The notes beneath the pieces are model-generated. The model made no database searches and had not been told where the DNA came from. It saw only the letters and a program-made list of their open reading frames with translations. Positions 51,253-60,173 of a stretch of DNA of 64,000 bases are shown here, in pieces. Source of the DNA: Planctomycetaceae bacterium. Its GTDB lineage: Bacteria; Planctomycetota; Planctomycetia; Pirellulales; Lacipirellulaceae. Each line of letters opens with the position of its first letter. Position 1 is the first letter of the stretch. Both the position numbers and the translations under genes were made by a program. The stretch is from the NCBI GenBank assembly GCA_002702655.1, contig PABB01000015.1:62001-126000 (forward strand). The letters are read 5' to 3'.

Positions 51253-52152
51253 ATGTCGTCGCCCGTGCTCACCACCGCTCGAACGAACTGCCCGCCCGAT
51301 GACGCTGCCATGACCCGCGTCGGTCAGGCCGCCAGCGCCCGCTTCAGTCTGCGGGCGTTCACGTCGCTGCTGCTCACGGCGTCATTCGCCGTGTTGTGCG
51401 TGTCGGGCGTGCTGCTGTTTCTCACGCCCCGCGGCCGCACGGCCAACTGGACCGGCTGGACGATGTGGGGGCTCGACAAACACGAGTGGGGCGCGGTGCA
51501 TGTGAACAACGGTTTGCTGTTCATTGCGATCGCCGTGACACATCTGGCGCTGAATTGGTCGGTGCTCGTGCGTTACCTGCGCAACAAACGGGTGGCGGGG
51601 ATCAACAAGAAACGCGAACTCGCTTTGGCGGGCCTCGTGGCCGCGGTCTGCGTAGCGGGGCCGATCTACGGGATCCCCCCGTTCAGTTCGCTGATGTCGG
51701 CGGGCGAGCAGATCAAAGACTACTGGGACGAAACCGCCGCCGCCGACAATGCCGAACCGCCGGTGCCGCATGCCGAGGAGTTCACGCTGGCCGAGTTGGC
51801 CGAGCACGTGGGACTGTCGGCCGATGAGATCGCCGCGGCGCTGGAGCTGGCCGGTTACGACACGGCCGACGAGGCGCAGAGCGTCGGCGAAATCGCCGCC
51901 CAACAAGGTGCGACGCCAAGCGAGCTGTTGGCGTTGGTCCGCGCCGCCTATCCGGAGACCCGCGGCTGGGGGCGCATCGGCGCAGCGCATGACGAACCGG
52001 GCGAGGCCAGCGATGAGCAGGCCCACGGGCCGGGCCGCTGGTCCGAAGGCGCCGGGCGCGGCATGGGTCAGGGACGCGGCATGGGCCGCGGACGCGGAGC
52101 TGGAGCAGGAGCGGGGCAGGGGCGTTGGAACACCGGCGGTCACGCGGAGTGA
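51253..52152 (+). CDS. DUF4405 membrane protein with Gly/Arg-rich C-terminal tail
   Basis: 299 residues from the ATG at 51253 (GAGG ~10 bases upstream); an ATG at 51310 is also possible. Three or four membrane helices begin RAFTSLLLTASFAVLCVSGV and continue with HVNNGLLFIAIAVTHLALNW, matching DUF4405, a family related in layout to cytochrome-b561-type haem proteins. Conserved-looking histidines lie in DKHEWGAVH and VTHLALNW. A soluble part follows with helical EFTLAELAEHVGLSADEIAA, reminiscent of a small helix-turn-helix or SAM-like fold. The tail is GRGMGQGRGMGRGRGAGAGA, like the secreted Gly/Arg-rich protein of this cluster. It follows the regulator gene on the same strand after ~260 bases. 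Haem binding and electron transfer are inferred only. Confidence 0.83.
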   Translation: MSSPVLTTARTNCPPDDAAMTRVGQAASARFSLRAFTSLLLTASFAVLCVSGVLLFLTPRGRTANWTGWTMWGLDKHEWGAVHVNNGLLFIAIAVTHLALNWSVLVRYLRNKRVAGINKKRELALAGLVAAVCVAGPIYGIPPFSSLMSAGEQIKDYWDETAAADNAEPPVPHAEEFTLAELAEHVGLSADEIAAALELAGYDTADEAQSVGEIAAQQGATPSELLALVRAAYPETRGWGRIGAAHDEPGEASDEQAHGPGRWSEGAGRGMGQGRGMGRGRGAGAGAGQGRWNTGGHAE

Positions 52153-52195
52153 CGGCCGCGAGTCGCTCGTCTGGCCACATTGCCCCGGCAGGGCG

Positions 52196-54346
52196 TCAAC
52201 GCTTCCTGGCTGCTCGCCACGCCAGCAGGCCGACCAGCAGCAACGCGGCCGTCGCCGGTTCGGGGACGGCGGCGACCGCTGCGGGGCCTTCCAGCGGTGC
52301 GGGCGGGGTAAATTGCCGCTGCCAGGCGAGAAAGTCGCGGCCGGTCACTTGGCCGTCGAGATTCTCGTCGCCGTCCGCCTTCTCGGCATCGAGCGCACCG
52401 TATCCGGCCTGCCAGTTGGTCAGATCGTCGCCATCCACGTCGCCGTCATCATCGAAATCTGCCGGCAGGCTCGACGCGATGCGGAGCGTGAAGTGGTCGG
52501 CGCCATACAGCGGTTGCCAGAAGCCCGCCGACAGCGTCGGCAACGCCAGCGTCGAGAACCCGCCGCTGACCGCGGCGGCGGAGATGATTTCAAACTCGTC
52601 GCCCACCGCCGGCTCGAACAGGCCGCTGCCCAGATCGACGAAGCTCACGCTGAGCGTTCCACCCAGCGACGCCGTCCCCGCAACCGACAGCTGATCGTAC
52701 TGGCTGCCCGGCGTCGTGCCGCCGAGCTCAATGAAAAACGCGTTGGCGGTCGTCAGGGACAAGTCGCCGCCGAAGCCGATCGCCCTCGGTCCGGCGCCCG
52801 GTGCGTAGCTGCCGGCCATCGTGACCGTCCCGGCGCCGGTAAAATTGCCGCTGCCGGCGACGTCGCCCTCGAACCGCACGTGGCCCCCCTCCGCGTTGAC
52901 GGTTCCGTGGTGCTGGAAGTCGCCGTGAAACTGCAGCGCGCCGTTGGTCGCCTCGACCAGGCCGTTGTTCTCGACGGACCAGTTGTCATGCACGTGCGAC
53001 GTGCCGCCGCCGGCCGACTTGCGCAGCGTTCCGTCGATCGCAAGCGAGCTGGCGACTGCGCTGGGATTGGAGCCCGCGAAGCCGTCGCTCAGCCCGGCGT
53101 CACTCGCCAAATCAAGCAGGCCGCCAGCGCCGATCGTCACCGTCGCCGGGGTGGCGCTGGAGGCGAGCGAGTCGATGTTCGACGTGGAGGTCACCAGCGC
53201 GGTTCCTTCGATCGTCAGCGCGGCGCCGTTGCCCAGCCGTTTGGAGTTGCTGCCCGAGACGGTCATTTGGGGGGCCGTGCCGGTGGCGGGAACTGTGATG
53301 CCGCCCGTGTGGTCAATCCGTCCGCCGCTCCAGTTGAAATTGGCCAGCATCATCGGCGCCGTCCCGCCGAGACGACCGCCGTTTTCCAGCGCGAAGGCGC
53401 CGCTGCCCGAGTAGCTGGCGCCGGGGGCGACATCCAGTCTGCCGCGGACGGCGATGTCGCCGTCATTGGCGATGGCGCCGCTGACGGTTTGCGCCCCCGC
53501 CGACGTGGCGGGATCGATGACCAGTTGCCCGCCCGCCGCGACGTTCCAGGCGCCCGTGCTCAACCCGCCGCCCACGGCCAACGTCGCGCCAGCGGCGACC
53601 GAGGCCGTGCCATCGTTGTTGAAGTTCGACGACGCGCTGCTGAACCGCAGCGTGCCCGACTCGGCCGCAATGACGCCCATGTTGTTCACCGACCAGTCGG
53701 CGGCGATGCGCGTCTCGCCGGTGCTGGTCGTCTTCTTCAACTCGCCCGCGATGGCAAGCATCCCATAGCGGACGAAGACGTCCGAGTCGTTGGCGCCGTC
53801 GGTGAAGTCCGCATTGCTTTGCAGGTCGAGCACGCCTCCCGATTCGACCGATACTGTGACCGAGGTGGCCGGCGAGCCGGCAAACGTGTCGACGTTGCCC
53901 GAGCCGGTGAGCGTGGCGTCGCCGGCGATCGACAGCGTGGCGCCGTTGGCCAGCGTGCGGGTGACCGAGCCGGTGATATCCAGCGTCGCCCCCGCGGCGA
54001 CGGCGACTCCGGCATTGCCGATTTCTCGTCCCTGCCAGATGGCCGCGGTGGCGACGGTGACGATCTCCGGTCCGCCCAGTCGCGAGCTGCCCAGCAACGC
54101 TAAACCGTCCACGGTGATCGGCGCGTCGACGGTCGCGAGGCCGCTGGCGATCACGGCGTCGTAAGTTGTCGCGCCATTGTTGGGGGCCGTGGGCGTATCC
54201 CAACTGGCGGGATCGGACCAGTTGGCGGTCACGCCTGCGGCGGTCCAGGTCGAAGTGACGTCGGCGGCCCGGCTGAATCGGCCGCAGGCGCAGCTCGTCA
54301 CGGCGATCAGCAGGCAACTCAATCGGCGCAGTTCGGTCGCGTTCAT
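52196..54346 (-). CDS. Large PEP-CTERM protein with autotransporter-like beta repeats
   Basis: 716 residues from the ATG at 54346. The signal peptide (RRLSCLLIAVTSCACGRFSRAAD) precedes ~560 residues of repeating beta-helix text such as LANGATLSIAGDATLTGSGN, GLLDLASDAGLSDGFAG and GNFTGAGTVTMAGSYAPGAG, typical of autotransporter-associated and PEP-CTERM-type stalks. Two long blocks are internal duplicates (each has LTIEGTA or LSIAGDA followed by SNIDSL or GNVDTF and a GGVLDL or GGLLDL strand). A dockerin-like pair (ADFDDDGDVDGDDLTNWQAG, DENLDGQVTGRDFLAWQRQ) and VPEPATAALLLVGLLAWRAA end it. A structural surface protein is inferred; no enzyme motif seen. It converges with the DUF4405 gene, 43 bases away. 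Confidence 0.88.
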   Translation of the reverse strand: MNATELRRLSCLLIAVTSCACGRFSRAADVTSTWTAAGVTANWSDPASWDTPTAPNNGATTYDAVIASGLATVDAPITVDGLALLGSSRLGGPEIVTVATAAIWQGREIGNAGVAVAAGATLDITGSVTRTLANGATLSIAGDATLTGSGNVDTFAGSPATSVTVSVESGGVLDLQSNADFTDGANDSDVFVRYGMLAIAGELKKTTSTGETRIAADWSVNNMGVIAAESGTLRFSSASSNFNNDGTASVAAGATLAVGGGLSTGAWNVAAGGQLVIDPATSAGAQTVSGAIANDGDIAVRGRLDVAPGASYSGSGAFALENGGRLGGTAPMMLANFNWSGGRIDHTGGITVPATGTAPQMTVSGSNSKRLGNGAALTIEGTALVTSTSNIDSLASSATPATVTIGAGGLLDLASDAGLSDGFAGSNPSAVASSLAIDGTLRKSAGGGTSHVHDNWSVENNGLVEATNGALQFHGDFQHHGTVNAEGGHVRFEGDVAGSGNFTGAGTVTMAGSYAPGAGPRAIGFGGDLSLTTANAFFIELGGTTPGSQYDQLSVAGTASLGGTLSVSFVDLGSGLFEPAVGDEFEIISAAAVSGGFSTLALPTLSAGFWQPLYGADHFTLRIASSLPADFDDDGDVDGDDLTNWQAGYGALDAEKADGDENLDGQVTGRDFLAWQRQFTPPAPLEGPAAVAAVPEPATAALLLVGLLAWRAARKR

Positions 54347-54445
54347 CAGGGCGTGTCTCTCTTCGGCGGTCAAGCGAGCGACCGCGGCGCACGATTGCGG
54401 TGCGCCGCCACGAATCAGCGGACAAGCAGGGTGCACCCCGGCGGA

Positions 54446-56584
54446 TCAGTCGTCGTCCCGACGGCGGCGCTGGTTTTGTTCGGCCAGTTGCGCCAACTCG
54501 GCGGGGTCGTCGGTGGGCAGCATCTGCCGCAGCAGACGATGTTTGTTCGTATCGCTGCCCAGCATGAGCGTCTCGCCGCCTTCGGCGCCCAGCCGACCGC
54601 GCAAGCCGTCGAGCAACTCGCGGTCGCTAATCAAGCCCAGCCGGCGATAGGCGACCATCTCCGCCAGCGCGGCGAGCGGGTGCATGGCGTTGGCGTCGGC
54701 CAGTGCCGCGAGGCGCGACACCGCGTGCCGCGGACGCAATGCTTCAGGCAGCGGCTGCGGCGTGAGTTGATCGGCCAGGAAATCGTCGAGTTTCCACTGG
54801 CTGGTGCGGTAGTCTTCGTCGCGGGCGAGTAAGCGCAATCCGGCGGCGGAGGGCGTCCACACGACACGGGGCAACTTCAACACGCTCTTGCCGCGGGCCA
54901 GATCGAACAGTTCACAGTCGACAAAAACCGCCGTGCGCGATGCGCTCTCGCCCGCCTCCAACAACACCAGCACGTCGACCGCGTTTTCGATGGCCAGCGG
55001 GATCAGATCGCCGCGTCGCCCGGCGCCCAGATAGGTCACAGGACCATGACTCGCAGCGCCGTCTCTGGCGTCTGCGGGAGCTGCGCTGGTTGCCAGCTCG
55101 GCAGGCGACAGTTCGGCGGCGTGTTGTTCAATTGAAGCGAGCCACTCGCGTCCCGGCTGGCCCACGGCTTGGCGGGTTGGCTCGCGCAGGTCGTCGTCGG
55201 TCCGTCGCCGACCCGAGCGATTCGCGTGGCCGGCCAAACGCGTGGTATCGCTCAGCACGCCGACGCCAATGTGCACGGCGGCGGCAGGGCGCTTGAGTGC
55301 GGGGATCCACGAGAAAGTCAGACAGGCAGCGTGCCGATCGGCGATGTCCGCCGCGTACAGCAACCGCAGCGCGTCGCCGACGCGGTGCAGACGCCACGCG
55401 GCATGGGCTCCGCGAATGTAGTCAGCGGCCAGCGCACTGCCTGACGGCGACGCTGTCGTCGGCGCCGGCCGACCGGCGCGTGGTTGCGTCGACTCGGCAG
55501 CTGCCGCCGTTGTCGGCCTGGGCCCGGACGCCGTGGCGCCGGCTAGCTTGGCGATCAATTTTTCGTCCAGCGGCAGACTCACCGAGTAGGAGCTGACTGC
55601 TTCGCCGCCATCAACAGTGAAGATCGCCCGCAGCGCGTCGGCAGACGCGGAGAGCGGCACGGCGCCCCCAATGCCGCCGCCCCACGCCACCAGGGCGTGC
55701 CCGCCGCGCAACTGGCCGGCGTACGCGGCCAGCGACTCGCGGGGATCAAAGTCGAAGTCAGCCGGCTGGGTCCACGGCTTGGCGAGGTTGTCGTTGGCCT
55801 CGATGACGAACACGGTGTGTTCGGGCCCGTCTTCCATGCGACGCGGATGCAGACCGCGGACGTTGCCCATGGCCGAGCTGCCGCTGAGCGGCGCCAAGAA
55901 GTTGGTTGTGTCGTCAAATCGCTCGGGCGATTGGTATACCGCGGGGATCAACGGCAGCAGCTTGCGGTTGGTCGGGCTGTTCCACGGCTCCTCGAGATTG
56001 AACTTCTCGTACAGCTGCTTATGTCCCAGATAGGGCAGCAGCGCCACGCGCCAGCTCAGCAGGGGCCCGCCGGCGGAGTCGGTGATGGCGTAGCCGGGGT
56101 ATTTGCCGCGATCCTGCAGGTAGGCATCCAACGCGGCGGCGATCTGCTCGATGCTGTGCGCCGCGGCGCCAGCGCGCTCCGCCGGGCTCAGCGGCGCCGC
56201 CGGCGGGGTGCGGGTGTCGCTGAGCGATTGACCAGCGGACTGCGGCGCCGGTGCGGCCGCTGCGGCTGCGGTTGACGGGGGTTGCCCCGCGGCGGCAGGC
56301 GCGGGCGAATCTTGGACCGCCGACGGACTGGGCGGGGCGGTCGCCGCGATCTGGGTCGCCGGTTGAGTTCTCGGCTGTGAGTTGGCAACAGCCGATGCCG
56401 CGGGAGCGGCCGCCGGGGTCGACTCGTCCTCCTCCGGATCGCTGTCGCGTTTGATCGCGTACTGGCGCATGTCGGAGGCCGACATGCCGTAGCCGCACCC
56501 GCCGATGCCGGCGATCGTTGTCAGCAGCAGCAGCGCGGACGTCGGCAGCCGATGTGGTCGCTCTGATTGCGGCACAGTTTTCAT
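54446..56584 (-). CDS. DUF1559-like lipoprotein
   Basis: 712 residues from the ATG at 56584, 7 bases after the PilM-like stop. The N-terminus has a lipobox (LLLTTIAGIGGC), so it is probably lipid-anchored. A Pro/Ala/Gln-rich linker (~35-145) follows, then a DUF1559-type domain (~150-370) without the prepilin leader: SIEQIAAALDAYLQDRGKYP, LLSWRVALLPYLGHKQLYEK, NSPTNRKLLPLIPAVYQSPE and MEDGPEHTVFVIEAND. The C-terminal half is alpha-rich and unrecognised (RLLRQMLPTDDPAELAQLAE near the end). It belongs to a three-gene operon with a DUF1573 lipoprotein and the PilM-like protein, which suggests a role at the envelope, perhaps with a pilus- or pseudopilus-like machine. Confidence 0.8.
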   Translation of the reverse strand: MKTVPQSERPHRLPTSALLLLTTIAGIGGCGYGMSASDMRQYAIKRDSDPEEDESTPAAAPAASAVANSQPRTQPATQIAATAPPSPSAVQDSPAPAAAGQPPSTAAAAAAPAPQSAGQSLSDTRTPPAAPLSPAERAGAAAHSIEQIAAALDAYLQDRGKYPGYAITDSAGGPLLSWRVALLPYLGHKQLYEKFNLEEPWNSPTNRKLLPLIPAVYQSPERFDDTTNFLAPLSGSSAMGNVRGLHPRRMEDGPEHTVFVIEANDNLAKPWTQPADFDFDPRESLAAYAGQLRGGHALVAWGGGIGGAVPLSASADALRAIFTVDGGEAVSSYSVSLPLDEKLIAKLAGATASGPRPTTAAAAESTQPRAGRPAPTTASPSGSALAADYIRGAHAAWRLHRVGDALRLLYAADIADRHAACLTFSWIPALKRPAAAVHIGVGVLSDTTRLAGHANRSGRRRTDDDLREPTRQAVGQPGREWLASIEQHAAELSPAELATSAAPADARDGAASHGPVTYLGAGRRGDLIPLAIENAVDVLVLLEAGESASRTAVFVDCELFDLARGKSVLKLPRVVWTPSAAGLRLLARDEDYRTSQWKLDDFLADQLTPQPLPEALRPRHAVSRLAALADANAMHPLAALAEMVAYRRLGLISDRELLDGLRGRLGAEGGETLMLGSDTNKHRLLRQMLPTDDPAELAQLAEQNQRRRRDDD

Positions 56585-56591
56585 GGTGAGC

Positions 56592-58799
56592 TCATTCGTC
56601 CCGTTGCAGGCGCTGCAGAAACCCGAGTTGATGCGCCAGTCCGCCGCAGATCTGCAGTTGCCGAGGTTTGAAGGCGGTCTCGGCGGCGAGTTGGTCGGTC
56701 GCACGGTGGATGGACGCTTGCAGGCGGTCCAGCTCGCCCGCGAGGGCCGCATGCAACTGGTGCATCGCCGCCGCGCGATACGGTTGGCGCCGCAGCGTTT
56801 CGGCTTCCTCCAGCGGCAGTTGACGGTCCGCCGCCACGGCTTTGTCGAGCCCTTCGGTCCCCAGATACAGGCCGCGGCACCACAGCCCGGCCGGGGTGAA
56901 CGCGACCAGATTGAACGTCGACGCTCCCGTCTCCAAAAACGCGCGGCCGGCGACGTGCTCGGGCATGGGGGCGGGCGGCGGGGCGTGTTTGCCCTTGGGC
57001 TTCTCGTCGCCAACGTCCAGCGGACCGACCAGGCCATTGGCCAACGCGACGCTGTCGCTGACAACCAACAGCTCGCCGGCGCCGGAGTCCCGCCACGGCT
57101 CCATCCGCTGCGCGACATGGTTCCGCGCCGCCGCGACCAGCAGCACGCGGCGCATCATCGCCGAGGGGGCGTCGTCCGCGTCATCGGCCACGGGCGACCA
57201 ATGGAAATCGTGCAACGCTTGATCTTCAGCCAGCGGGATCCGCGCTTTCAGCTCGAACGCCACCGCCTCGCGGAACTTGTCGGGCTTGGGCGCGGGAACC
57301 GCGAAGATGCGCACCAAGGTTTGCGTGCTGGGCAGATTGATCGCCACCGTGCAGGACGACAAATCGTGCTCGCCGACAAACTGTGAGATCGCCTCCGCGG
57401 CGTCGCCCGAGCGGGGGAGCGGCGCGTGGTGGACGCGCAGCACGGCGAGCTGGCCGTCGGCCAGCCCCACCTGCACGGCCTTGAGCATGCGACTGCCCAC
57501 GTCGACGCCCCAGCCGGTCGGCTGCGTCTTGGTCGATCGCAGCTTGGGCGCCAGCGCCCGCCACGTCCCCTTTTTCTCCTGCGGCGTGAGATGCAATGGG
57601 TAGCCCGCTTGCCCCGCCGCTTGCAGCGCCAGCCCATAAGCGACCAGCAGTTGCGGCCCCAGCTCGCGCCGGAACCCCGGGGCGGCCAACAGCGGCGTCG
57701 GCGTCGGCGTCAGGTCGACCGGCATTCCCAGGTTGTTGCGTTCGGGCGGCTTGGCCCACGCGGCCGGCCGAGCGGCGCCGGGCTGATTGCCGGCCGCATA
57801 ACGCTGCTGCGCCGACGACGCCATCTTCACGATCCGCGCGTCGCTCGGCTGCAGCTTGGCCAGTCGCTCGGCCATCTTGACCACCACAGCGGTGGCGTAC
57901 GGTTCGCGCTGCAACTGTTGGTAGAGGAAAGCGCGTTCGCGAATCGCGGCCGCCTTGGCGGCCACCGCTTCATCCGCCAGCACGTCGGCGGGGATCTTCT
58001 CCACCGCGGCGCCAGCGCGGGCGTAGTCGCACTTGGCGATTGCGGCCAGCGCGGCCTGCAGGTATCGCGTTCCCGCGGCGGCGTCGCGTTTGCGCTGGTA
58101 GTGCTGGATCCGTTTGAGCAACGCCTGCGGCTGCGGGTCGTCGGGGTAGAGCGACGCCAGCCGCTCCACCTGCGGCAGCAGGCCGTCGTACTGCTTGGCC
58201 GCCAGCGCCGCGGCGATCTCCTGGCGGAGTTGTTTCGCTTCGGCGACCAACTGCCCCAACTCGCCGGCGAGCTGCTTCATCTCCGGCGTGTGAAAGCCGA
58301 CCGGCACGCGCTGCAGCCGGGCGTGGGCGGCATCGATCCTACGGGCCGCCAGCAGTTGGCGAACCTCCTCGGCGGCTGTCTTAGCGTCTTTGATCGCCTG
58401 CTCGCGCAGAGCCGGGTACTCCGCAATCCGCCGCCGCGTTTCCGCGACCTCCGCGGCCAGCGCCGAGTGCTCCGTCAGTTCGATTTCTTCGACAATCCTC
58501 GCAGCATCAAGAAACCGCCCCACCGCTGCCAACGGTTCCGCTTTCGCGAGCGCGGCGGCCATCTCGGCGCGGCGCGCTTCAACCATGGCAACCAGATCGC
58601 CGCCGCAGGCGCCGCAGAACTTCTCGGCAGCGGCGTTGCGCTCCCCGCACGCCAAGCACGGATCCCACAACTGCGCTCCGCACTGGCCGCAAAACCGCCT
58701 GTCGGCAGGCGCTGGGGCGTTGCAGGAGCTGCAGAGCATCGGGAGGGAAGCGCCCGCCGCGGGCGCCGAACTGCGGGTGGTAGCGGAGGAACCGGTCAT
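56592..58799 (-). CDS. PilM-like actin-fold protein with double zinc ribbon, apparently circularly permuted
   Basis: 735 residues from the ATG at 58799. Two zinc ribbons open the protein: CSSC/CGQC (Cys23, 26, 37, 40) and CLAC/CGAC (Cys48, 51, 62, 65). A long helical TPR-like region (~75-350) follows. PilM elements then appear in unusual order. LGMPVDL...LGPQLLVAYGLALQ (~357-393), which is normally the C-terminal end of PilM, comes first. The usual N-terminal GWGVDVGSRMLKAVQVG (~430) comes after it, then INLPSTQTLVRIFAVPAPK, FREAVAFELKARIPL and the body. The protein ends at ICGGLAHQLGFLQRLQRDE, where a normal PilM would go on to LGxPV. PilM is the cytoplasmic ATP-binding partner of PilN in type IV pili. 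No PilN, PilO or PilQ gene is adjacent. Confidence 0.82.
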   Translation of the reverse strand: MTGSSATTRSSAPAAGASLPMLCSSCNAPAPADRRFCGQCGAQLWDPCLACGERNAAAEKFCGACGGDLVAMVEARRAEMAAALAKAEPLAAVGRFLDAARIVEEIELTEHSALAAEVAETRRRIAEYPALREQAIKDAKTAAEEVRQLLAARRIDAAHARLQRVPVGFHTPEMKQLAGELGQLVAEAKQLRQEIAAALAAKQYDGLLPQVERLASLYPDDPQPQALLKRIQHYQRKRDAAAGTRYLQAALAAIAKCDYARAGAAVEKIPADVLADEAVAAKAAAIRERAFLYQQLQREPYATAVVVKMAERLAKLQPSDARIVKMASSAQQRYAAGNQPGAARPAAWAKPPERNNLGMPVDLTPTPTPLLAAPGFRRELGPQLLVAYGLALQAAGQAGYPLHLTPQEKKGTWRALAPKLRSTKTQPTGWGVDVGSRMLKAVQVGLADGQLAVLRVHHAPLPRSGDAAEAISQFVGEHDLSSCTVAINLPSTQTLVRIFAVPAPKPDKFREAVAFELKARIPLAEDQALHDFHWSPVADDADDAPSAMMRRVLLVAAARNHVAQRMEPWRDSGAGELLVVSDSVALANGLVGPLDVGDEKPKGKHAPPPAPMPEHVAGRAFLETGASTFNLVAFTPAGLWCRGLYLGTEGLDKAVAADRQLPLEEAETLRRQPYRAAAMHQLHAALAGELDRLQASIHRATDQLAAETAFKPRQLQICGGLAHQLGFLQRLQRDE

Positions 58800-58854
58800 C
58801 AAGCAGTCAGGTCGAGCAGAGCAAAGGTCGTGAAGCCGCAATCCTGGCCGGCGA

Positions 58855-60033
58855 CTACAGTAAATCGTCTTCGTGAAACCAGTGAGTCGTGAATTCGACG
58901 CCCAGCGTGAGCGGCTCCAGGTCGGCCCGGCCGAAATCGACCGACACCTGGCCTTCGGTCGCGCCGCGGCAGACCTTTTCGGGGGCGTCCGCGGGCACGG
59001 TGACTTCCAGGCTGTACACGTTGCCCTTGGCGGTCGCCCGCGGCGCCAGGCGGGCTTGCAGGAATTCGGGCTTCGTCGAGATGGTCACGTCGCCCACGTT
59101 GCGATCCTCGTCGTAGATCTTCACCGTGAAGCGGCGGAAGTGCTTCTTGCCGACCGGCAGCACGCCCAGACGAATGACGCCATCCTTGTCGATCCCGTCT
59201 CCATAGACGGCCACCTTGCGCAGGACTTTGCAGGAGACGGGCGTCTCGATCCGCTGCGGCTCGCCGCCGGGCAGGGTCGCGGTGAAGCTCAGCGAATGGC
59301 GGTATATGCCGTGTTGCATGCCCGCGGGGGCGGTGAAGGTGACGAGGTAGCCGCTTTTCGCGCCGAGCAGTTTCAATTCGCTGGGCTCGGCCGGTTCGAC
59401 GGTCCATGCGGCCCCCTCCAGCGTGGTTTCGCCGTCGGTCAGTTGGAACGACTCCCAGATGTCGCTGACCACAAAGGCGATCGTCTCGGCCGGCTCGTCG
59501 CTGCGGATGCGCGGCAGTTCGATCTGCGGCGGCATCACCGTTAGGCGACGCAGCACCACGCCGCTGGCCGCCAGCTGCAGCGTCGGCACGCGGGGGTCGT
59601 TGGTTTGCAGCTCAATGGTTTCGGAGAACGGCCCCTCGCCGCCGCTCGCCGGGCGTCGCAGCGTGAGCTGGATTTGCTCGCCCGGCGCCACCGACGCTTC
59701 GGCCGGATCGACCTGGATGCGGCCGGCGCTGCCCGCGGTTTGCGTCAGTTCCAGCGGGGCGTCGCCTGTGTTGGAAATGGTCAGGGACTGCTCGCCGACG
59801 CCTTCGGAATGCAGCTCGGCGAAGTCGATTTCCCGCTTGTCCCACGTCAGGCGCGGCGCGGGGCCCGCGAGATTCTCGGCGGCTTCGCGCTCGGCCAGGC
59901 GGCGCTGGACTTCAGCGCGGCGCTCGGCCCACGGGTCGCGAAAACGGCGTTCTTGCTCAGCAGAACGATTACAGCCTGAGGGCGCTGCGAATAGCGCGAC
60001 GGCCAGCGCAGTGAGGCAAATTCTGTGATTCAT
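58855..60033 (-). CDS. DUF1573 lipoprotein
   Basis: 392 residues from the ATG at 60033; a start six codons upstream is possible. The signal ends in a lipobox, LFAAPSGC, so the protein is probably lipid-anchored. After a charged coiled region (RFRDPWAERRAEVQRRLAER) comes a DUF1573 domain (APRLTWDKREIDFAELHSEG, LTISNTGDAPLELTQT), an Ig/ASPM-SPD-2-like fold common in Bacteroidota and planctomycetes. Two further Ig-like blocks follow (TLQLAASGVVLRRLTVMPPQ, YRHSLSFTATLPGG). Ligand and function are unknown. It is the first gene of the operon with the PilM-like and DUF1559-like proteins (gap 55 bases). Confidence 0.88.
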   Translation of the reverse strand: MNHRICLTALAVALFAAPSGCNRSAEQERRFRDPWAERRAEVQRRLAEREAAENLAGPAPRLTWDKREIDFAELHSEGVGEQSLTISNTGDAPLELTQTAGSAGRIQVDPAEASVAPGEQIQLTLRRPASGGEGPFSETIELQTNDPRVPTLQLAASGVVLRRLTVMPPQIELPRIRSDEPAETIAFVVSDIWESFQLTDGETTLEGAAWTVEPAEPSELKLLGAKSGYLVTFTAPAGMQHGIYRHSLSFTATLPGGEPQRIETPVSCKVLRKVAVYGDGIDKDGVIRLGVLPVGKKHFRRFTVKIYDEDRNVGDVTISTKPEFLQARLAPRATAKGNVYSLEVTVPADAPEKVCRGATEGQVSVDFGRADLEPLTLGVEFTTHWFHEDDLL

Positions 60034-60173
60034 ACGCGGTCTTGGAAGCAAACGCTTCGTGTCGTGTGTTGAAGTCGAATAAGCGCCGGCAGCCCCGACC
60101 GCGCGGGTCGAGGCTGCACGACGCCGTTGTCGTCGTCAGGCAGCGTTCAGCAGAACGCTGCCGCGCTGGCGAC

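Noticed and set aside
56585-57118. Upstream extension of the DUF1559-like lipoprotein frame into the PilM-like gene
   Set aside because: The extended part is a shadow of the PilM-like protein in another frame; the ATG at 56584 starts a good lipoprotein signal 7 bases after the PilM-like stop.
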